Positions 42,996 through 51,330 of a DNA stretch of 64,000 bases are shown piece after piece. The DNA is taken from positions 62,001 through 126,000 of the forward strand of contig CAPRTS010000001.1 of NCBI GenBank assembly GCA_948695535.1, written 5' to 3'. Source of the stretch: an uncultured Eubacteriales bacterium (GTDB lineage Bacteria; Bacillota; Clostridia; Christensenellales; UBA1242). How positions within the stretch are numbered: position 1 is the first letter of the stretch; each line of letters opens with the position of its first letter. The position numbers were made by a program, and so were the translations under genes. Under the pieces are notes generated by a model. It was not told the DNA's origin and made no database searches. It saw only the letters and a program-made list of their open reading frames with translations.

Positions 42996-43023
42996 AAAGC
43001 GAAGATAAAATTCGCTTTTTTCT
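42996..43023 (+). terminator. Terminator after the recombinase
   Basis: AAAGCGAA and TTCGCTTT pair around 7 nt and run into TTTTTT. Confidence 0.8.
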
Positions 43024-43145
43024 TTTTGCCTTGTCTTTATTATGTTTCATTTATAAACCCCGTGTAAAGAACCTTTCACGGCATAAAACGGCACTATGCT
43101 TGCATTTTAACAGAAAATATTCTATACTTATTGTGAAAAAGAAAA

Positions 43146-43193
43146 AGCCCAACTCTAAACTCCTCAATAACAAGGGGTTAGAATTAGGCTTAA
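43146..43193 (+). other. Imperfect stem-loop in the leader of the methyltransferase gene
   Basis: AAGCC, AA, TCTAA and CCT pair in order with AGG, TTAGA, TT and GGCTT across the ~48-nt segment. A TATACT box lies about 25 nt upstream, so the structure would be in the mRNA leader of the 43234 gene. No known riboswitch pattern is recognised. Confidence 0.5.
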
Positions 43194-43233
43194 ACTGGTG
43201 CACCAAAAATTTAAAAAAAAAGGGTAAACAGTT

Positions 43234-43905
43234 ATGGAAAGTATCTTCAAAAGTTCGAAAAGTGAAAAAAGAGCCTTAAAATTATTAAACAAGCAGGTAC
43301 TTAATATTTTATCCATTGGCATCAGTACGGGTGGCTCGGCCGAAATTAACATGGCTCGTAAGTGTCCTCAGGCTACTATTATCGCTACGACCGTTGACGA
43401 AAAGGGATTACAATTTTCTAACGACAAGTTGCAAGCTTACGCCGAAGCCCCGAGAATCATTACCAAAATTGAAGACGTCACGCAAAAGATGCCTTATGCC
43501 GATGGTACGTTTGACTTTATTTATGCACGCTTGGTTTTACATTATTTAGATAAACAACAACTTGACCAAGCCCTTAGTGAAATTTATCGCGTGCTCAAAC
43601 CGCAAGGGCAGTTCTTTATTGTGGCCCGAAATAATAAAGAATGGGAAATCAGTAAACCAGAATTTGTTATTGCTTATGATGAGAAAACTAACATGACCAC
43701 TTATTACCAGCAATGGCAAAAGGAAGTGGTTAGAACTCGTCAATTCTTGACCAAAGAACAATTGCAAACGGTTTTAACCCAAAAAGGTTTCCAAATTAAA
43801 CGCTGTTGTGAATACCGAGAATATCTTTATACGGATTACGAACGCACCAAGCAAAACAAATCCAAAAAACCTAACTACTTAACGGAAGTAGTGGCCACTA
43901 AGTAA
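43234..43905 (+). CDS. Class I SAM-dependent methyltransferase
   Basis: The 223-residue protein has a Rossmann-type SAM site: ILSIGISTGGSAEINMARK near residue 25 (motif I variant ISTGGS), IIATTVDEKGLQ (motif II), and DGTFDFIYARLVLHYLDKQQL near 90 (motif post-I and the following helix), with EIYRVLKPQGQFFIVAR near 118. Substrate is unknown. The start is ATG 43234 with a weak GGG upstream. Its base use is host-like, so the chromosome has resumed here. It converges with the GT8 gene 10 nt away. Confidence 0.88.
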   Translation: MESIFKSSKSEKRALKLLNKQVLNILSIGISTGGSAEINMARKCPQATIIATTVDEKGLQFSNDKLQAYAEAPRIITKIEDVTQKMPYADGTFDFIYARLVLHYLDKQQLDQALSEIYRVLKPQGQFFIVARNNKEWEISKPEFVIAYDEKTNMTTYYQQWQKEVVRTRQFLTKEQLQTVLTQKGFQIKRCCEYREYLYTDYERTKQNKSKKPNYLTEVVATK

Positions 43906-43914
43906 AGCGGGTGG

Positions 43915-44739
43915 CTATTCGACCAAGGTGGCTTTGATTTTTTGGTAGGCGGTGAGAATTTCAGTAACGGTAGCGTTATTGTAAACGTGCCGTTTGTCTT
44001 TTAAAATTTTGTCCACTTCCCAGGGTTTAACGGTTTTGACGTGTACCACCGGGAAAAACCGCCACGATGCGCAGTAATGCCGGATGATGGTATCCTTATT
44101 GATGCGACGTTGGCGGTTGTATTTGGGCGGTAAAAATAATTTACTGGTCGCACATTTATTCAAGGCTGTTTGGTCGGCTAAGAATAAGTTTTTCGTAATA
44201 CACATTTGACGTACACGTTCAAAAAGACGGGTAGCTTTGATCTTGGGTATGTTGAGTAACAGTACACCCGAATTGCATTGGTCGTGGCTGATGAAAATTT
44301 TGCCGAAATAGTCTTTGACGGCGGCAAATTCATAATTACTGATGTCGGTGGCGAATAATTCAGCCAATGAACCGAGAATTAAAGTGTCGGTATCTAAATA
44401 CAAAATTTTGTCGGGCAAGGTGTCAATTTGGGTGGCATACAGGCGCAGTAAGGCATAGGGGGTAAAGCGTTTGCCAATGCTGATTTGATTGTCGGCAAGG
44501 TAGCATTGAGTCATATCAAACAGTGTGCAGGTGCTGGCGGGGTTAGTATCCTGCAAAAGTTTGCGAAGAAAAGCAATTTGTTGAGTGCTGATGGGTTGAA
44601 AACTGGCATCTTGGTTGGACAAATCCATGGTTAACACGTAAACATTAATGGGTTGGGGATTAAATTTTACCAGCGATAACACCGAAATCAGCATGCCGTC
44701 AAAGATGGCGCGGTTGCCCGAATATAAAAGGTTAAGCAT
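43915..44739 (-). CDS. Family 8 glycosyltransferase
   Basis: GT8 enzymes add glucose or galactose in lipopolysaccharide, teichoic acid or surface glycan synthesis. The 274-residue protein shows LLYSGNRAIFDGMLISVLSL at the start, KILYLDTDTLILGSL near residue 114 with the metal-binding DTD (the family DxD motif), and HDQCNSGVLLLNI near 152. GGAGC lies 8 nt before the ATG. Its start overlaps the acyltransferase gene end by 8 nt, so both are one operon. Confidence 0.92.
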   Translation of the reverse strand: MLNLLYSGNRAIFDGMLISVLSLVKFNPQPINVYVLTMDLSNQDASFQPISTQQIAFLRKLLQDTNPASTCTLFDMTQCYLADNQISIGKRFTPYALLRLYATQIDTLPDKILYLDTDTLILGSLAELFATDISNYEFAAVKDYFGKIFISHDQCNSGVLLLNIPKIKATRLFERVRQMCITKNLFLADQTALNKCATSKLFLPPKYNRQRRINKDTIIRHYCASWRFFPVVHVKTVKPWEVDKILKDKRHVYNNATVTEILTAYQKIKATLVE

Positions 44740-45523
44740 GGGTTGGTTGCTCCTTTTTTAAGTAAACAATTTGTTCATAATTACTCAGTTTACTGCGCTC
44801 TACCATTTGCTGGTAGATACGATCGCGTAAATCATTAATTTGTGCGTCGCGCGGTAAGTTGCGATTTGGGTAGAATGGCCCGTCAATATAGGTAATAATT
44901 TTAAGCCGCCGTTTAACTTTTTGGTAAGTATTGGTAAAGCAAAAAGCGGGCACATTGTACTTAACGGGGTAGCGGAACGATGTGGTGGGGAAAGGGCGAA
45001 TTTTGGTGTAATACGGCCAAATGTGCGCTTCGGGATAAATTAAGATCGGTTTACGGTCCTTGACAATTTGGTCAATGGCTTGCACCAATTTTTTGGCATT
45101 ATGGTAATCATCACTAATGGGCAGTGCCCCCAATTTCTTGACCAACCAGCCCAAGCCTTTAAGTTGTAAATTGGCGGGACTGACCAGCACGTAACAATCC
45201 TTTGGGGCAATAATTTTCGGCATCGTCGCATCAAAAAAGGGTTGGGTATGGTTACCATAAAGGAAGTAACTGGTCTTTTTAACTTGGCGGAAGGCTTGGC
45301 GGTTGACCATTCGCCAACCGAATTTAATTTTCGCGTGTAAATAAGCAATCGGCACGGCAATAACCCGGTTCCAAAACCAGTGGTTAAGGTTGTGACCAAA
45401 GTTATTACGGTAATAAACGTAGTTAGGGTCAACCGGTTGCGTGACCGTGGCCGTACCGCCGAAATCGTCGGTTAATTCGTCGGTATAGTAAATAACCTTG
45501 GGGTCTGATTTCGTCATCGCCAT
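44732..45523 (-). CDS. PlsC-type acyltransferase
   Basis: It should esterify a lipid or glycolipid acceptor in the membrane. The 263-residue protein has LYGNHTQPFFDATMP near residue 92 (HX4D catalytic motif, HTQPFFD) and ILIYPEAHIWP near 159 (the EGT/PEG-like motif III). Start may be ATG 45523 or 45517; a TATACT box ends 2 or 8 nt before them. Paired with GT8 it may make a glycolipid or modify a surface polymer. PlsC itself has a similar length. Confidence 0.85.
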   Translation of the reverse strand: MAMTKSDPKVIYYTDELTDDFGGTATVTQPVDPNYVYYRNNFGHNLNHWFWNRVIAVPIAYLHAKIKFGWRMVNRQAFRQVKKTSYFLYGNHTQPFFDATMPKIIAPKDCYVLVSPANLQLKGLGWLVKKLGALPISDDYHNAKKLVQAIDQIVKDRKPILIYPEAHIWPYYTKIRPFPTTSFRYPVKYNVPAFCFTNTYQKVKRRLKIITYIDGPFYPNRNLPRDAQINDLRDRIYQQMVERSKLSNYEQIVYLKKEQPTHA

Positions 45524-45582
45524 ATAGTATATAAAATCTAGCGTCGGGATAAAAGCAGTTTTTACGACCTTGATGCGTAATG

Positions 45583-46713
45583 CTATTCGTCAAAGGCTTG
45601 TTTAAGGCTGGTGTGTTGAATACGGTAGGCATAAACGCCAACAATGGCGGTAAGTGCGATCACCAAGGCGACCAAAGTAGCCAACATTAAGGGTAGGTCA
45701 AAAGTGTAACTGGCCATACCGGCGACGTCGGCGAAGATTAAGTTGACCATTAACGACAGTAGACCGTATTGGTAAACTGTGCCGACGGCAAAGCCAACCA
45801 GCACCCACGGTATAAAACCACCAAAAACGGCCCAAAGGCATTCGGCTAAATTGTAACCGAACGCACGCATGAGGGTTAGGTTTTCGGTGTTGGCGTTAAT
45901 AAGGCTGGTAATGGCCATTAACAAACTGACACCAGCCAATACTAAGCCGATAATGAGGATGATCAGCGCCATGCTACCCGTGTCAAGTTGTTGCATGGCA
46001 AACGCCATTTGCACCATCGCCGCAAAACAGAACACACCAAAGGCGACAAAAAAAGTTAAGGCGCGGTTAGTATTGACGCATTTAATCTGCATTTCGCGTA
46101 AGAAAGGACGTTCTTGGGGGTGACGGTCGGGTTTAATTTTGCGGTTGGTGTTACCACCACGCAGTAAATCGCCGACGGGACGGCGTAAGGCTAGCCACGC
46201 GAACAGGCAGGCTAACCCCGCGTAAAGCATAGTTGGTAAGACAACCAGCCCCAGCAGTAGTGTAGGGTGGAACGTAATGGTAACTTGGGGCAAACCGTTA
46301 ATTAGCAAGTTGCGATAAATGTACGGCATAATTAAGTGTCCGCAAGCGTAACCTAAGGCGGTCCCGAGCAAGACACTGCCACCGAAAACCCAAAATTGAC
46401 GGGCGATTTGAACGTCACTGTAACCCATAGCCTTTAAAATGCCCAGTTGGCGCGTGTGTTGGTTAATGTATAAACGCACGTAAAAGAGTAGCATAATTAC
46501 CGCGATGACCGCTAAAAAACCGCCGCTGATGCCCGCGGTGAACTGCGCCATGGCCAGTTGGGCGTGATAAAGTGGTTGTAAATCCGCGGGAATGTTCGGT
46601 AAATTGACAACGTCCCAGTAGAAATTAAGGAAAAACGTGCACACGAAAACGGCGCAGAAACTGACGATGCTGATGCCGAATAATTTAACCAAATCGCGAA
46701 GGCGGATAATCAT
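45583..46713 (-). CDS. ABC transporter permease, FtsX/MacB type
   Basis: The 376-residue protein has about seven hydrophobic segments. The FtsX pattern appears twice: first RQLGILKAMGYSDVQIARQF near residue 112, then ENLTLMRAFGYNLAECLW near 290. ATG 46713 is chosen because it starts one base after the stop of the ATPase gene; a frame reaching to 46779 would overlap the ATPase. Many such systems have two permeases; here only one is next to the ATPase. It probably moves a lipid or peptide outward. Confidence 0.9.
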   Translation of the reverse strand: MIIRLRDLVKLFGISIVSFCAVFVCTFFLNFYWDVVNLPNIPADLQPLYHAQLAMAQFTAGISGGFLAVIAVIMLLFYVRLYINQHTRQLGILKAMGYSDVQIARQFWVFGGSVLLGTALGYACGHLIMPYIYRNLLINGLPQVTITFHPTLLLGLVVLPTMLYAGLACLFAWLALRRPVGDLLRGGNTNRKIKPDRHPQERPFLREMQIKCVNTNRALTFFVAFGVFCFAAMVQMAFAMQQLDTGSMALIILIIGLVLAGVSLLMAITSLINANTENLTLMRAFGYNLAECLWAVFGGFIPWVLVGFAVGTVYQYGLLSLMVNLIFADVAGMASYTFDLPLMLATLVALVIALTAIVGVYAYRIQHTSLKQAFDE

Positions 46714-46714
46714 G

Positions 46715-47401
46715 TTACCACCCAATCTCACTGGCGGTTTTGGGGTTGGCATTATGGTAAATTTCCACGATGCGCCCACTGTTCATCTTGATGACGGTGT
46801 TAGCCGTGGCCGCTAGATTTTGGTTATGTGTTACCATTACCATGGTTAAGCCCAGTTCGTGTTGTAGTTGTAAAACATAATTTAGTACATTACGCCCAGT
46901 TTGCTCGTCCAAAGCCCCCGTTGGTTCATCAAGAAACAATACTTGGGGGCGCTTGGCTAAGGCACGAGCCAAGCAAACTCGCTGTTGTTCGCCACCTGAC
47001 AAAGTGTTGGGCTTGTTATTGATTTTAGCCGTTAAGCCGACCGCCTCAATAATCGCACGGTAGTCGTGATTACCCACCAAATCCGCCCCTAATTTGACGT
47101 TGTTGGCTACGGTCAAGTGGGGGAGTAAATAATATCTTTGAAAGACAAAACCAACGGTTTGGCGACGAAATTTAGTTAAAGCGCGGTCGTCTAGTTGGTA
47201 AATGTCGCGGTCATCATAATAAACACTACCACTGTCCGGGCGTTCTAACCCCGCCATGATGTTTAGTGCCGTCGATTTTCCTGACCCCGACGCTCCCAAA
47301 ATTACTACTAACTCGCCGTCGTTAATGGTTAGTGACAAGTCGTGCAACACTTTGATCGTGCCGTGGTTAAAGGCTTTGTTGACATTGGTGATTTTTATCA
47401 T
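46715..47401 (-). CDS. ABC transporter ATP-binding protein (MacB/LolD type)
   Basis: The 228-residue ATPase has Walker A GASGSGKST near residue 37, Q-loop FVFQRYYLLPHLTV near 85, signature LSGGEQQR near 139, Walker B VLFLDEPTGALDE near 158 and the H-loop VTH near 194. ATG 47401 fits a TTGACA-type promoter 6 nt upstream; the frame to 47464 would include that promoter. It works with the FtsX-type permease downstream. Confidence 0.95.
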   Translation of the reverse strand: MIKITNVNKAFNHGTIKVLHDLSLTINDGELVVILGASGSGKSTALNIMAGLERPDSGSVYYDDRDIYQLDDRALTKFRRQTVGFVFQRYYLLPHLTVANNVKLGADLVGNHDYRAIIEAVGLTAKINNKPNTLSGGEQQRVCLARALAKRPQVLFLDEPTGALDEQTGRNVLNYVLQLQHELGLTMVMVTHNQNLAATANTVIKMNSGRIVEIYHNANPKTASEIGW

Positions 47402-47436
47402 CTCAATAGTGTGGGTGTAGAAAACTTGGGTGTCAA
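47402..47436 (-). promoter_or_regulatory. ABC operon promoter, leaderless layout
   Basis: TTGACA (47436-47431), 17-bp spacer, weak -10 CACACT (47413-47408), 6 nt to ATG 47401. Confidence 0.6.
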
Positions 47437-47457
47437 CCAGTTTCTCGGTGCTAGTGG

Positions 47458-47492
47458 TTGCCAAGTCGCGGGAAATGCGCTATAATTAAAAC
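47458..47492 (+). promoter_or_regulatory. Promoter of the 640-residue gene, leaderless layout
   Basis: TTGCCA (47458-47463), 17-bp spacer, TATAAT (47481-47486), 6 nt to ATG 47493. No Shine-Dalgarno. Confidence 0.78.
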
Positions 47493-49415
47493 ATGGCAGT
47501 AAGCGCAAAAGATTGTTTAGTCGATGTTCTGAAATCATTGGGGGCGTGTAATACGCAGACCAAAGCAGAATTGGCTCGCGCGGAGATCGCGGAGCATTTG
47601 CAGTTGAACGATTCCGGCCAAATTCGCGACAGCATTAAGTTGGGGGTTTTGCGGCAGTTAGCACTTGACCGTCGTGACCAAGATTTACAAAGTCGCGAAT
47701 TGGCTTACGACTTCAACGCGGCGAAACAAATATTATTGGATAATGGTGTGTTTAAGGGTATAAAAACCAAGCATAGTCAGGGGCGGGTTTTAGACGAAAG
47801 TGCTTTGTGTGACACATTATTTAGCAAATTGCGGGTTGATGCTGATAACGTAACGGATATTTTATTGGCGGGGGTGATCACCGGTCTGCCCGAACGTGAA
47901 GGATTAGCGAATAAGGAAGCCGAACAAGTAACTGCGGTTTTGGCCGATACGGTTTTGGTGGGTTACCGCGAATTCTTACAAGCGCACCCAAATTTAACCG
48001 CGGATACGTTTTCGCCGGCTGATTATAAAGAAATTCAAAATCAATTAAAGATCGCTAAACATTTGACGGCGCTATTGGGTGACCAGCAGCAAGCTATGCA
48101 AATTTTAAACCAACCGCTAACGGCGGACAGCCCCGCGTTACACAACGTGGCTCTGAGTGGTGACTACCAAGCAATTAGTCAACAGCGTCAAGCCCGTGGT
48201 GACAATGGAACGTTGTCCGGTGTTGCTAACGACGGGCAAGTGCGCGTACTGGATTTGTTTATGGCAATGTCCAATTCGGTAACCAAAGCTCAAGTCATAG
48301 CTTTCTGTGAAGAACGCGCAACGCAGCAAGACGTGGTAAACGATCAACGTCTGCCGTTGAACGACCCCGCACGTTTAGTGAATACTTTGGGTCACGCGGG
48401 ACGTAAGACTATTGAAACCACGATTGACGGTCATATTTCCGACAAGTTAATTCCCGCAACTAAGGCTCCGGTGGGCGCGCCGTTGCCGGATACGGCTTTC
48501 CGCGGACGTTCAAAATTAGCGACTTTAATTACGCAAACCGTTAAAAGTCTGTTTAGTTCGGTGCAGTCGGGTCTATTATTTGAACGCATGTTAGCGAGTA
48601 AAAACATCGCCAAAGCGCAAGCGGATCAAAACTTGTGGCATATTGCGGCTTTTGCGGTGACGCCGGAACAATACCGTGATGACCAAGGTCGTTTAAACGC
48701 CGCGGGCGAATTTTTTGAACGGGTGCAAGCGCGCATGGTGGCCGATAGAGTTAAAGTGACTGCGTACCAAATGCGCGTGCAAACTAATCCGCGTGACGCC
48801 GAAGCCGCGACCAAGTTACAATACTACGAAAACCGTTTATATGCGGCGGACGAAATTCTGAAAAAAGTTGCTGCGGAAACCAAAAAATATCCATCGCTGG
48901 TGCAGGATCAAGCGTATTTTCAAGATTTGGACGCTAAAATTCTGGCGCTAAATGATAATTCGCCGGCGACGATTGATCTCTTGCAGGAGCAAGCCGTGGT
49001 CGACGTGGTGGCTCAAGATAGTAATAACACCAAGGAAGCCTATTGGGTTGATGCGTTACAAACTTTCAAAGACCACAACAACCAAGCCCAAGGCACGGCC
49101 GCTAATACTGCCAGTTACCAAATGTTGGCTGATTTACTTGGTTTGGGCGATCGTTACGGTCGTGATATTAATGTCGACGATTTGACTAATTTGGTGCAAA
49201 ATATGGCTAATGGGCCGTTCAATCCGAAAAAAGTTGACCAACTGATTAAAGGGCTGCAAGCTAAGCCGAACAGTAAAAACGCTTTAACCGCTGCTGATTG
49301 TCGCCTGGGCTTGCACGATGCAGCCGTGCAGTTTTTGGCAAAAGTTAAATACAAAGATGTTCGGGCGAACTACGATTTAACGGTGGGTGCGGAAAAACAA
49401 CTGGAAAATATGTAA
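47493..49415 (+). CDS. Unknown large helical soluble protein
   Basis: I do not recognise this 640-residue product. It has no signal peptide, membrane segment, cysteine cluster or nucleotide-binding loop. It is rich in A, Q, L, N and D and looks mostly helical. The middle (near residues 330-400) has LATLITQTVKSLFSSVQSG. The C-terminal part has paired helices that could be repeats (for example KYPSLVQDQAYFQDLDAKIL). It has its own strong leaderless promoter and stands before a PrsA-like lipoprotein gene with its own promoter. A cytoplasmic scaffold is conceivable, but there is no direct evidence. Confidence 0.85.
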   Translation: MAVSAKDCLVDVLKSLGACNTQTKAELARAEIAEHLQLNDSGQIRDSIKLGVLRQLALDRRDQDLQSRELAYDFNAAKQILLDNGVFKGIKTKHSQGRVLDESALCDTLFSKLRVDADNVTDILLAGVITGLPEREGLANKEAEQVTAVLADTVLVGYREFLQAHPNLTADTFSPADYKEIQNQLKIAKHLTALLGDQQQAMQILNQPLTADSPALHNVALSGDYQAISQQRQARGDNGTLSGVANDGQVRVLDLFMAMSNSVTKAQVIAFCEERATQQDVVNDQRLPLNDPARLVNTLGHAGRKTIETTIDGHISDKLIPATKAPVGAPLPDTAFRGRSKLATLITQTVKSLFSSVQSGLLFERMLASKNIAKAQADQNLWHIAAFAVTPEQYRDDQGRLNAAGEFFERVQARMVADRVKVTAYQMRVQTNPRDAEAATKLQYYENRLYAADEILKKVAAETKKYPSLVQDQAYFQDLDAKILALNDNSPATIDLLQEQAVVDVVAQDSNNTKEAYWVDALQTFKDHNNQAQGTAANTASYQMLADLLGLGDRYGRDINVDDLTNLVQNMANGPFNPKKVDQLIKGLQAKPNSKNALTAADCRLGLHDAAVQFLAKVKYKDVRANYDLTVGAEKQLENM

Positions 49416-49451
49416 TTGTAAAGATTTGCGAAATAGTCTATAATAAAGAAT
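49416..49451 (+). promoter_or_regulatory. Foldase lipoprotein promoter, leaderless layout
   Basis: TTGTAA (49416-49421), 17-bp spacer, TATAAT (49439-49444), 7 nt to ATG 49452. Confidence 0.75.
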
Positions 49452-51329
49452 ATGCGTAAACATGTGGCTAAGTTTTTTGCGGTGGCGCTATTGTTCGTGG
49501 TAATGCTTTCTTTCACGGCGTGCTCTTTATTCACTGATGATTTAGATTACCGATACAGTGCAGATATCATGGTGGCCAGTGCCGCAAATACTAACATCTC
49601 TGTCTCGCGCAAAGAACTTTATGACGTTTACCGTGAATGGGGTTACCAATACGCTAACCAAATGGCGGAAACCGAATTATTGGAATATTTAACCGAATAC
49701 GTGTTGAATAATAAAATTTTACGGCAAATTTCGCAAGAAAAGTACGGTGCTTTACGGGATAGCGAATTAGCGTTGGCTCGTAAAAACGCTTATGCAACAC
49801 TGGATAGTGTTTGGCGACAATACGTGTACGAAATTTTAGGTCAAGACGATCCCGCAAGTGCGGAGGATACCGCGACTGACGATGCGGTAACCTATACTCC
49901 ATACACTAAATCAATTTTGGTGGAGCGTAATGTGGTAACAACTGTTCCCCCGGAGCAGGAAGGTACTGACCCCGTTATGGTAAAACGGGACGTGTACACT
50001 TTAAACTTAGACGCTTATCGCGATGATGCCGAAGTGTTAAGGGCAAATGATTACAGCGTTTATACCCCCAATGTGGCGGGCGTGGCCAATGACAAAGTGG
50101 CGAAGCAGGCTTTGGCTAAGATTGTGCGCAATTTACAAAATTTGGAAAATGGTTTTACTAAATTAACGAAACCAACCACTAATTACTTAGATTTAACTAA
50201 TAAATACTTAGCAGCGTTGTCGTCAGCCGAGCGTGATACGTTGAATCGCGAATTAGCACGCATCATTGAAAACAACTGTTTGTCCATTATGGCCAGTCGA
50301 ATAAGTACGGCTTATAATTTGGGTTTGATTAACTTAACGGGCGAAAACGCGGTGCAAGCATGGGACGCTTACTTACAACGCGGTAATGATTTTGACGCGT
50401 GGGCACGTAAAATCAATTACGGTATTACGGCGGACGACCCGGACTACAACGCGGCGACCGACGCGTGGGCGCTGGATAACGCGGTGGGGCAGTCCGTAGC
50501 AACGAAACGAGCCAATGATGCCACAGCGTACTATTTAGATCAAGTTCGCGACGCCATGAACCAATATACTTATCAAGGTGATGACGATTTAGAAAGCACC
50601 ATTTTGAATGGTAAATTAGAGTCTTTGTATTACGCACCACACGACGTTGCCGAAAATTTATTTACCGTTAGTCACATTTTAATTGGCTTTACCGACGAAC
50701 AAAAGGCCAGTTACACTAAAATTACCACAGAGGGTACTAAGAATCCGTCTTATTTAACCCAAAATAAACTGAACGAATTGTACGCAGCGACCACCAGTAA
50801 CGGTAAAACGGCCTACCAAATTTACGCGGAAGTCAAATCAACCTTAATGAACATCAATAACCTTAACGACCGCTACACGACTTTCCGTGATTTTATTTAT
50901 CAGTATAACACCGACCCGGGAATGCAAAATCCAACTTGCGAATACGTGATGAGTGTGAACAGTGATAAAAACATTATGGTGCCGGAGTTTACTGCCGCCA
51001 GCATCGCCTTGAAAGAAAATACTGATGGTCGCGGTGGTAAAGGTGCCATCTCCGGTTTGGTTTGGACGGAACACGGAGCGCACATTATTATGTACACTCG
51101 TGATTTAGCAGAATTAGTTTGGACGGGGGACGCCACAATGTTGGACAGTTACTACGCGGATACTTTGTTCGCGACGATGACAGCCTACGGCAACCAAACT
51201 CGTTTTGATACGATGGCGGAAAAGTTCACGCGCAGTTACAGTAACTACCAAGCCCACTTGTTGGCGGACTTCAAAAGTGAACACACTATAACGATTACAC
51301 AAAGCGAATTCAAAAATTTCTTGGGTTAA
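49452..51329 (+). CDS. PrsA/SurA-like foldase lipoprotein
   Basis: The 625-residue protein has a signal with a lipobox near residue 24 (SFTAC) and should be anchored on the outer face of the membrane. Residues 40-130 form a helical SurA/PrsA-like N-terminus (SVSRKELYDVYREWGYQYAN). A parvulin-like PPIase domain appears split over about residues 400-560: FTVSHILIGF near 410, TDPGMQNPTCEYVMS near 490, VPEFTAASIALKE near 512 and GLVWTEHGAHIIMYTRD near 535. The insert between these blocks is long compared with PrsA. The fold likely helps secreted proteins mature. Catalytic activity cannot be judged. Confidence 0.8.
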   Translation: MRKHVAKFFAVALLFVVMLSFTACSLFTDDLDYRYSADIMVASAANTNISVSRKELYDVYREWGYQYANQMAETELLEYLTEYVLNNKILRQISQEKYGALRDSELALARKNAYATLDSVWRQYVYEILGQDDPASAEDTATDDAVTYTPYTKSILVERNVVTTVPPEQEGTDPVMVKRDVYTLNLDAYRDDAEVLRANDYSVYTPNVAGVANDKVAKQALAKIVRNLQNLENGFTKLTKPTTNYLDLTNKYLAALSSAERDTLNRELARIIENNCLSIMASRISTAYNLGLINLTGENAVQAWDAYLQRGNDFDAWARKINYGITADDPDYNAATDAWALDNAVGQSVATKRANDATAYYLDQVRDAMNQYTYQGDDDLESTILNGKLESLYYAPHDVAENLFTVSHILIGFTDEQKASYTKITTEGTKNPSYLTQNKLNELYAATTSNGKTAYQIYAEVKSTLMNINNLNDRYTTFRDFIYQYNTDPGMQNPTCEYVMSVNSDKNIMVPEFTAASIALKENTDGRGGKGAISGLVWTEHGAHIIMYTRDLAELVWTGDATMLDSYYADTLFATMTAYGNQTRFDTMAEKFTRSYSNYQAHLLADFKSEHTITITQSEFKNFLG

Positions 51330-51330
51330 G

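Larger units (their letters stand above)
42911..43233. other. Non-coding junction at the right end of the element
   Basis: This 323-bp stretch holds the right candidate att repeat (42967-42976), a terminator (42996-43023), two AT-rich boxes (TATACT near 43122), and a long imperfect stem-loop (43146-43193). I see no gene in it. Confidence 0.6.

Noticed and set aside
42873..43067. 64-codon frame across the recombinase end and terminator
   Set aside because: It overlaps the recombinase in another frame and runs through the terminator; no ribosome site.
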